This document shows, one piece after another, positions 58,219 to 64,000 of a stretch of DNA of 64,000 nucleotides (within the stretch, counting starts at the first letter, position 1; each line of letters begins with the position of its first letter). Position numbers and translations under genes: made by a program. The notes below the pieces were generated by a model that saw nothing but the letters and a program-made list of their open reading frames with translations, ran no database searches and was not told the DNA's origin. The DNA is taken from contig CAVVYA010000015.1 in assembly GCA_963752345.1 (NCBI GenBank), positions 186,001 through 250,000 of the forward strand, in the 5' to 3' direction. This DNA is from CAVVYA01 sp963752345 (GTDB lineage: Bacteria; Pseudomonadota; Alphaproteobacteria; SMXQ01).

Positions 58219-60345
58219 ATGAACTCCAAAGTTCTGCTCAAATCGCGCTCCGGCGCAGAGACGCCCGAATCACAGACCAGACCGACCGACCGCGCCGGCG
58301 TTTCGCAGGACGCCGCGGCGGACGAATCGTCGGAAGCTCCGGTCGCCTTGGTCGGGGTCAACTTCAAGAATCTCTTCAACATCTGGCCCGAAGTGCGGCT
58401 TGGCCATCTTGACATGCCGCATGCCCCGGCTTTCGCCGCCGGCGACCTGGCGGTCGGCGACGACCGGCTCTTTGCCCTGGTGTGCGAGAATAGCGTCGTC
58501 GCGCGCCGCGACATCATCGGCAAGCTCAAGGAAATCCGCTGCCCGGAGCTGCTGCGACTGGTCGACTGGGAGCCCGTGCCGTGGCCCGGCGGCAATGACC
58601 CAGGCGGGCGGCGCCTTGCCGTCGTCTACGAACGTCCGGGCGGCGACCGCGTGATCCGCGACCTGTCCGCGACCATGGCGCCCATGAGCGAGGAACAGGT
58701 GATCCGGGCGGTGCTGGTGCCGGTCGTCTCCGCCCTCCGGCAGCTCAGCAGCTACGGCATCATTCATCGCGCCATCCGTCCGACCAATCTGTTCTATCGC
58801 GACGGCACGCACACGAGCGTCATGCTGGGCGATTGCGTGACGTCTCCGCCTGCCTATGCCCAGCCCGCGCTGTTCGAGACCATCGAGGCCGCCATGGCCT
58901 GTCCGGCCGGGCGCGGCTCCGGCGCCCGGCGCAACGATCTCTTCTCGCTCGGCGTGACCATCCTGTTCTTGCTGCTCGGCCGCCGCCCGGGGCCCGATGT
59001 CGACGACGAGGCGCTGCTCGCGGCCCGCGTCGCCGATGGCTCCTACGCCACCCTGGTCGGCAAGTCACCTATTCCGGTTGCCCTGCGCGAGCCGCTGCGC
59101 GGCCTGCTGCATGATGAACCGGACCATCGCTGGGAATTGGAAGATCTCGAGAAGTGGCTGGTCGACCGGCGCATCAAGACCTCGACCCGCCACCATGCGG
59201 AGAAGGCCCTGCGCCCCTTCGCCTTCGAGGGCCGCAACTTCTACAACTGCCGCAGCCTGGCGCTCGCGCTGACGCGCCAGTGGCATTCGAACTCGATGAC
59301 CGACCGCAAGACCGAGCTGGTCAGCTGGATCGAGCGCAGCTTGAACGAGGGACCTTCGCCCGACGCCATCGAGCGTGCCTACGATCAACTGTCTGGCGGG
59401 GGCGGGCTCGGCGGCGCCGGTACGGCGCTGTTCAATGCCCGACTCGCCATCGCGCTCGATCCAAGGGCGCCGTTGCGCTACAAGGGCTTCTCCGCCACCA
59501 TCGAGGGCATCGGCACGGCGCTGGCCGCCGGCTTCAACGATGCCGCGCGGACTCAGGAGTTCGCCGAGATCGTGCGCGGCGGCTTGGCGATTTTCTGGCT
59601 CGATCTGCAGCGCTACGGCGATCGCGACCTGGCGCAGGTCGCCGGCCTGTTCCGACGCCTGAGCAACTATTTGAAGGATCCGCGCCCGGGCTATGGCATC
59701 GAGCGCTGTCTCTACGAGCTCAATCCGGGGCAGCCCTGCCTGAGCACGTTGATCGACCGCGATCACGTGGTGTCGATCAACGAGCTGTTGCCGGCATTGG
59801 ACCGGGCCGCGAACGGCAAGCGCGAAGGCACGCCGCTCGACCGTCACCTGGCGGCATTCATCGCGGCGCGCGCCACGGACGACGTCACTGGCCCGCTCAG
59901 CCTGGCGGCCCATCGCGAGAAGCCGCTGGATGCGACCGTCGGCCTGCTCTCTCTGCTCGCCACGCTGCAGTGGCGTCTCGGGCCGCCGTCCCTGCCGGAG
60001 CTCACCCGCTGGGTTGCCGGGTCAATTCAGCCGCTCGTCGCGACCTATCACCACCGCGCGGCGCGCAAGCGCATCGACGCCGATTTGCCCAACCTCATCA
60101 AGGCCGGCAGCCTGGTCAATCTCTACAACTTCCTGGTCAACAGCGAGATGCGCCAGCAGGACGAGGCGGGCTTCGCCGCCGCCGTTCAGCGCTATGCCAA
60201 GATCGATTTCGAAGTCGCCTTTCTCGAAAGCGGCGGCGCCTCGGATCCGGCGCGCGCGCGGCGCTATGGCCGGCAGATCGCCGCCGCGTGCTCCTCGGCG
60301 CTCGGGCTCCTGGTCATTCTTATTTTTACGATTGCAAAGCTATGA
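58219..60345 (+). CDS. Tail-anchored protein-kinase-like (pseudokinase) protein
   Basis: 708 residues. About 90-315 have the shape of a Ser/Thr kinase C-lobe: YGIIHRAIRPTNLFYRDG stands where HRDxKxxN is expected (catalytic Asp replaced by Ala), LGDCVTSPPAY replaces DFG, and RNDLFSLGVTILFLLLGRRP matches the helix F region. A clear glycine loop and VAIK lysine are missing. Residues about 330-680 are a helical domain of unknown type. The last 20 residues (SSALGLLVILIFTIAKL) form a C-terminal membrane anchor with no signal peptide. It is probably catalytically dead. It overlaps the next membrane gene by ATGA. Confidence 0.8.
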   Translation: MNSKVLLKSRSGAETPESQTRPTDRAGVSQDAAADESSEAPVALVGVNFKNLFNIWPEVRLGHLDMPHAPAFAAGDLAVGDDRLFALVCENSVVARRDIIGKLKEIRCPELLRLVDWEPVPWPGGNDPGGRRLAVVYERPGGDRVIRDLSATMAPMSEEQVIRAVLVPVVSALRQLSSYGIIHRAIRPTNLFYRDGTHTSVMLGDCVTSPPAYAQPALFETIEAAMACPAGRGSGARRNDLFSLGVTILFLLLGRRPGPDVDDEALLAARVADGSYATLVGKSPIPVALREPLRGLLHDEPDHRWELEDLEKWLVDRRIKTSTRHHAEKALRPFAFEGRNFYNCRSLALALTRQWHSNSMTDRKTELVSWIERSLNEGPSPDAIERAYDQLSGGGGLGGAGTALFNARLAIALDPRAPLRYKGFSATIEGIGTALAAGFNDAARTQEFAEIVRGGLAIFWLDLQRYGDRDLAQVAGLFRRLSNYLKDPRPGYGIERCLYELNPGQPCLSTLIDRDHVVSINELLPALDRAANGKREGTPLDRHLAAFIAARATDDVTGPLSLAAHREKPLDATVGLLSLLATLQWRLGPPSLPELTRWVAGSIQPLVATYHHRAARKRIDADLPNLIKAGSLVNLYNFLVNSEMRQQDEAGFAAAVQRYAKIDFEVAFLESGGASDPARARRYGRQIAAACSSALGLLVILIFTIAKL

Positions 60346-60932
60346 GTGGAATGAAGGCCACCAAACCGTCCGCGCCGCGCACTGCCGCGGGCGGCGGCAA
60401 GACATCGGCCGGCAAGCAAGGCCCCGGCAAGAGTGCCGGCGGCAAGCCCGGCGCGCGCGCCTCCGGCCACACCGCGGCGCGGCGCCGCTCGCCGCTCAGT
60501 GCCCAGTTGCTGATCGCGGCGATCCTTGCCGTGCTGCTCGTCGTCGCGCTGCCGACGGCCCTGATGCTCACGCTTGCGCTGCTGCCCGCCGTGGTCGCCA
60601 TGGTCACCGACCGCAGCCCGGCGCACAGCGCCACGATCAGCATCGGCGCTTTGAACCTGGCCGGCACCTGGCCTTTCCTGCTCAAGCTGTGGACGACCGG
60701 CCACACCGTCGTCAATGCCATGCAGATCATCCTCGATCCCACGGCGTGGCTCGTCATCTATGCCGCGGCGGGCGTGGGCTGGCTGCTCTATGTCAGCTTT
60801 CCGGCGCTGGTGGCGGTCTGCATGGCGATCTTCGCCGGACGCCGGCTGGCGCAACTGCGCGCCCAGCAAAAGCAACTCGTCGAGGAATGGGGGCCCGAGG
60901 TGGCGACCAAACCAGCGCCGCACCATCACTGA
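60342..60932 (+). CDS. Hypothetical membrane protein, pseudokinase partner
   Basis: 196 residues. A Gly/Lys/Ala-rich basic N-terminus (about 1-50) precedes two closely spaced helices near 55-95 (LLIAAILAVLLVVALPTALM, LALLPAVVAMVTD) and two more at about 100-165 (LAGTWPFLLKLW; WLVIYAAAGVGWLLYVSFPAL). It ends in a charged tail with HHH. The ATG lies in the stop of the pseudokinase gene, so the two are translationally coupled and probably form one membrane complex. No family was recognised. A strong terminator follows. Confidence 0.75.
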   Translation: MSGMKATKPSAPRTAAGGGKTSAGKQGPGKSAGGKPGARASGHTAARRRSPLSAQLLIAAILAVLLVVALPTALMLTLALLPAVVAMVTDRSPAHSATISIGALNLAGTWPFLLKLWTTGHTVVNAMQIILDPTAWLVIYAAAGVGWLLYVSFPALVAVCMAIFAGRRLAQLRAQQKQLVEEWGPEVATKPAPHHH

Positions 60933-60946
60933 TATCCAACGGCATG

Positions 60947-60978
60947 AAAAAAGCCCCGGAGATTTCTCCGGGGCTTTT
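60947..60978. terminator. Bidirectional intrinsic terminator between the pseudokinase operon and rpoH
   Basis: A perfect 10-bp stem (GCCCCGGAGA 60953-60962 with TCTCCGGGGC 60965-60974) has six A before it and UUUU after it. It is placed 14 bases after one stop and 35 bases beyond the rpoH stop, so it serves both convergent operons. Confidence 0.92.
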
Positions 60979-61013
60979 CGTCGGTCGGGTTGATCGGTCG
61001 CTGTGCCAGGCGG

Positions 61014-61899
61014 TCAATGCGCCAGGCGTTGCTCGATGACGGCGTTCTTCATGGACTTCTGCAGTTTCTCGAAGGCGCGCACCTCGATCTGCCGCACGCG
61101 CTCGCGCGAGATGCCGTAGCGCTTGCTCAGCTCCTCGAGGGTGGTCGGCTCGTCCTTCAGGCGCCGCTCGCTCAGGATGTGGCGTTCGCGCTTGTTCAGG
61201 TTCTTCATCGCCTTGCCGAGCAGGTCCTGGCGCTTGTTCAGTTCCTCGCGGTCGGCGAGCACGGTTTCCTGGGTTTCGCTTTCGTCGACCAGCCAGTCCT
61301 GCCATTCGCCTTCCGAATCGCCGCGCAGCGGCGCGTTGAGCGAATGGTCGGGGGCGGCGAGCCGGCGGTTCATATTCACCACCTCGTCCTCGGTCACGTC
61401 GAGCGACTTGGCGATCGCCTGAACCTTCTCCGAGCGGCAGGTCGCCCTCCTCGATCGCCTGCATCTGGCCCTTGAGCTTGCGCAGGTTGAAAAACAGCTT
61501 CTTCTGCGCCGCCGTGGTCCCCATCTTCACGAGAGACCAGGAGTGCAGGATGTATTCCTGGATCGAGGCGCGGATCCACCACATGGCATAGGTGGCCAGG
61601 CGGAAGCCGCGCTCCGGGTCGAAGCGCTTGACCGCCTGCATCATGCCCAGGTTGCCCTCGGAGATGAGCTCGCCGAGCGGCAGGCCATAGCCGCGATAGC
61701 CCATGGCGATCTTGGCGACCAGACGCAGATGGCTCGTCACCAGCTGATGGGCCGCATCGATATCGCCATGCTCGCGCCAGCGCTTGGCGAGCATGTATTC
61801 CTGCTCCTGCTCGAGCATGGGAAACTTGCGGATCTCCTGGAGATACCGCGACAGATTCCCTTCGGGGCTCATCACCGGCAGGTTCGGAATGGCGCTCAT
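61014..61899 (-). CDS. rpoH: RNA polymerase heat-shock sigma factor RpoH, +1 frame break
   Basis: Frame one has region 2 (ELISEGNLGMMQAVKRFDPE, GFRLATYAMWWIRASIQEYI) and the RpoH box QKKLFFNLRKLK. Frame two has region 3 and region 4 (TEDEVVNMNRRLAAPDHSL; KNLNKRERHILSERRL; LEELSKRYGISRERVRQIEV). One extra base near 61434 on the coding strand explains the break. It directs heat-shock transcription; FtsH in this window is the expected protease for it. An intact gene is likely in reality. Confidence 0.93.
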
Positions 61900-61983
61900 T
61901 GGCTTGCTCCTTTTTGGCGGAGGCGTAAGACCTCTCGCGGACAGGGAATATACCTTACCAAACTACTCTAGTATAGCAAAATA

Positions 61984-63129
61984 TTACATACTCTCTAAGT
62001 TTCCGATTAGTGCCTTGATATCAAGCGGTAAATCACTTTCAAATTGGAGTTGCTTGCCGCTCGTCGGGTGCCGGAAGCCGATCCGGTAGGCGTGCAGGGC
62101 CTGGCGCCCGAGCGCATTCGCCGCCGCGGCGGCGGCAGCGGGGCGCGGCGGCTGACGCCGGCCACGTCTCACAGTCTTATACGTGTCATCCCCCAGCAGC
62201 GGATGGCCGACCCAGGCCATATGCACGCGGATTTGATGGGTGCGCCCTGTCGCCAGCCGACATTCTATTAAGCTCGCGACCGGCGCGGTTGTTCCGGGAA
62301 CGGGGCGAAAACGCCGCATTGTCTTATAACGGGTCAGCGCGGCTTTGCCGCCGTGCCCGACGACCGTCATGCGCTGGCGGTGCCGCGGATCGCGCCCGAT
62401 GGCGCCTTCGATCTCGCCCGCCGCCGGCTCCGGTGCGCCCCACACCACGGCGAGATAGGCGCGGTCCAGGCTATGCTCGGCGAACTGCGCGGAGAGCGCG
62501 GCATGGGCCACGTCGGTCTTGGCCACCACCATCAGGCCGCTGGTGTCCTTGTCGATGCGATGCACGATGCCGGGCCGCCGCACGCCGCCGATGCCCGACA
62601 GCGATTCGCCGCAATGGGCGAGCAGGGCATTGACCAGCGTCCGGTCCGGGTTGCCGGCTGCGGGGTGGACCACAAGGCCGGCGGGCTTATCCACCACGAG
62701 CACCTGGGCATCCTCGTAAACAATGGTGAGCGGTAAAGACTGTGCGGCGGGCACCGCGAGCGCAGGCTCGGGCACGACTATGGCGAAACTTTGGCCGGAT
62801 TTGACCGGCCGGGAGGGGTCCGTTATGGTCCCGCCCGTCTCGCCGCCTGCGACATGGAGCCTGACTTGGCCCCCCTCGATCAGTGAACGGATCCGGCTGC
62901 GCGACAGTTCCGGGCGGATTTCCGCCAGAAATTGGGCCAGCACCTTGTCGAGCCGGGTGCCCGCCACGGCCTCGTCGGGCGTCACGATGATGCGGTCGGC
63001 GATGCTGTCGGCGCCCGCCGCGCCGCCGGTCAAATTGTCGTGAGAGGGCGCGTGATCGATCGTCGGCGCGGCATCGTCGGGCGGCGCGGTCGCGGCGGCC
63101 CGCCGCCGATGTAAAGCGGGCGAAGGCAC
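61984..63129 (-). CDS. rluD: RluA/RluD-family 23S rRNA pseudouridine synthase
   Basis: 381 residues in this frame. The S4 domain (TRLDKVLAQFLAEIRPELSRS, RIRSLIEGGQVRLHV) is at about 58-94. The catalytic Asp is in HRIDKDTSGLMVVAKT, and LATGRTHQIRVHMAWVGHPLLGD (split) is conserved. The N-terminus probably continues upstream: after removing one base near 63100 the frame extends to an ATG at 63286 (MKTKSHNTPAKHTSPKPASA), giving a basic Lys/Pro/Ala tail of about 95 residues. RluD-type enzymes modify helix 69 of 23S rRNA. The rpoH start lies 84 bases after its stop. Confidence 0.88.
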   Translation of the reverse strand: MPSPALHRRRAAATAPPDDAAPTIDHAPSHDNLTGGAAGADSIADRIIVTPDEAVAGTRLDKVLAQFLAEIRPELSRSRIRSLIEGGQVRLHVAGGETGGTITDPSRPVKSGQSFAIVVPEPALAVPAAQSLPLTIVYEDAQVLVVDKPAGLVVHPAAGNPDRTLVNALLAHCGESLSGIGGVRRPGIVHRIDKDTSGLMVVAKTDVAHAALSAQFAEHSLDRAYLAVVWGAPEPAAGEIEGAIGRDPRHRQRMTVVGHGGKAALTRYKTMRRFRPVPGTTAPVASLIECRLATGRTHQIRVHMAWVGHPLLGDDTYKTVRRGRRQPPRPAAAAAAANALGRQALHAYRIGFRHPTSGKQLQFESDLPLDIKALIGNLESM

Positions 63130-63308
63130 CGCCTGCGTCGGTGCGGCCGGTGTTTGTTCCGCCGGAGTTCCGGGCAGCCGGAGTCTGTGCCAGTGCCGCC
63201 GGTTTCCGTCTTGTCGGCGCAGGTTTGGCCGACGCCGGTTTTGGCGACGTGTGTTTCGCCGGCGTGTTATGTGATTTTGTTTTCATCGCGCGGAGAGTGA
63301 ACCCAACC

Positions 63309-64000
63309 ATGCAAGCGCTCAAGGCCCTCGTCATTTTCATGGGCATTCTGATCGCGGTCGGCGTCGCCGTGCTCGGCGTCACCATCTATAACCGCGCGAC
63401 CAAGATGGTGACGGCTGACAAGCCCGTGCCGGCCACCGCCTCGATCCCGCCGCTCGCGACACCGCAGGGCAGCACGGATGCTCAGGTGTCGCCGCTGCAG
63501 GCGCCGAACGCGGCGTCCCGCTTCGGCGTGCGCGACCTTGGCCTGCCCATCGGCAGCAGCATCGTCTCGGTGCAGCCGCTCGGCGCGCGCGTGCTGGTCC
63601 AGGCGCGGCTGCCGGACGGCGCCACGCGCATCCTGCTGCTCGATCCGGCGACCGGCGACGTGGCCGGCGAATGGCGCGCGCCCGGCGGCGCATCCGGCAC
63701 GCCGGCGCCGACGCAGCCGCGGCTGGCGAGGGCGGCAGTGTCCGACCTCGCCCGCCGAAGGCGGCGGGCGCCCGTGATCCTGCGCCTGAGCCCGGCGCAT
63801 CGCACGGCGCTGCGCGACCATGCGCTCGCCGCCTATCCGAAGGAATGCTGCGGCCTGCTCATCGGGCGCGGCGATGACGGTACCGCCGCGGGCGAGGACG
63901 GCGGCGCGGGTGCGCCGTCCGGCGCGCTCACCGTCACCAAGGTGCTGCCCAGCGTCAACCAGGATCCGGCCGGCGGCGCGCGCGCCTTCGAGGTCGATCC
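63309..64000 (+). CDS. DUF6476-like membrane protein running in frame into a JAMM/M67 peptidase domain (cut by window end)
   Basis: The frame is open from ATG 63309 to the last base. Residues 1-155: one N-terminal membrane helix (MQALKALVIFMGILIAVGVA), then FGVRDLGLPIGSSIVSVQPL and RILLLDPATGDVAGEW, the DUF6476 pattern. From about 156: LSPAHRTALRDHALAAYPKE then CCGLLIGR, the start of an M67/JAB1-MPN metallopeptidase; its metal site would lie outside the window. In most relatives these are two genes. A GTG at 63774 overlapping a TGA at 63775 in the next frame is the likely real junction, so the fusion may come from one extra base before it. Confidence 0.7.
   Translation, partial: MQALKALVIFMGILIAVGVAVLGVTIYNRATKMVTADKPVPATASIPPLATPQGSTDAQVSPLQAPNAASRFGVRDLGLPIGSSIVSVQPLGARVLVQARLPDGATRILLLDPATGDVAGEWRAPGGASGTPAPTQPRLARAAVSDLARRRRRAPVILRLSPAHRTALRDHALAAYPKECCGLLIGRGDDGTAAGEDGGAGAPSGALTVTKVLPSVNQDPAGGARAFEVD

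Overview
The window is about 64 kb of GC-rich DNA with closely packed operons. It reads as chromosome of an alphaproteobacterium, most likely of the Rhodospirillales type. The evidence is the presence of alphaproteobacterial markers (TrcR/DUF1013, DUF1192, DUF465), the order zapA - putative 6S RNA - 5-formyl-THF cyclo-ligase, the order yebC-ruvCAB-ybgC-tolQRAB-pal-cpoB-tilS-ftsH-folP-glmM, a HisZ-type histidine pathway, and a ROSE-like thermometer in front of a small heat shock gene. No tRNA or rRNA gene, CRISPR array, transposase or integrase was seen.

Layout. 1-6.2 kb: end of 6-phosphofructokinase, small conserved proteins, trcR, an hsp20 gene, rpmE and an MsbA-like ABC exporter. 6.4-15.8 kb: a long minus-strand run holding a TolQ/MotA-like and MotB-like envelope pair with an OmpA-type companion, a lipoprotein, suhB, efp and epmB. 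epmA is divergent and a PmtA-like methyltransferase follows. Together efp, epmB and epmA make a complete EF-P lysylation set. 16-24.2 kb: an accessory catabolic/transport operon (Rieske oxygenase, SDR dehydrogenase, five-gene oligopeptide-type ABC importer). 24.4-29.3 kb: thiE, fbaB, a small gene, zapA, probable 6S RNA, fau and a YmdB-type phosphoesterase. 29.4-45.8 kb: yebC, ruvCAB, Tol-Pal, tilS, ftsH, folP, glmM and thiD. 46.1-50.4 kb: a MacAB-like exporter whose adaptor carries a Spy/CpxP-like insert, then a higBA toxin-antitoxin pair. 50.5-58 kb: serC with a two-hairpin leader, serA, a soluble PAS histidine kinase, hisZ and purA. 58.2-64 kb: a tail-anchored pseudokinase with a membrane partner, rpoH, an RluD-type synthase, and a DUF6476 gene running into a JAMM/M67 domain at the window edge.

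A pattern cutting across the window is frame disruption. At least 14 breaks in 12 otherwise well-conserved genes (including tolB, pal, serC, rpoH and folP) are all explained by one extra nucleotide, usually an extra G in the coding sense, and none needs a deletion. Insertion-biased sequencing or consensus error is the simplest explanation. The affected genes are therefore annotated as single genes with the break position noted rather than as pseudogenes.
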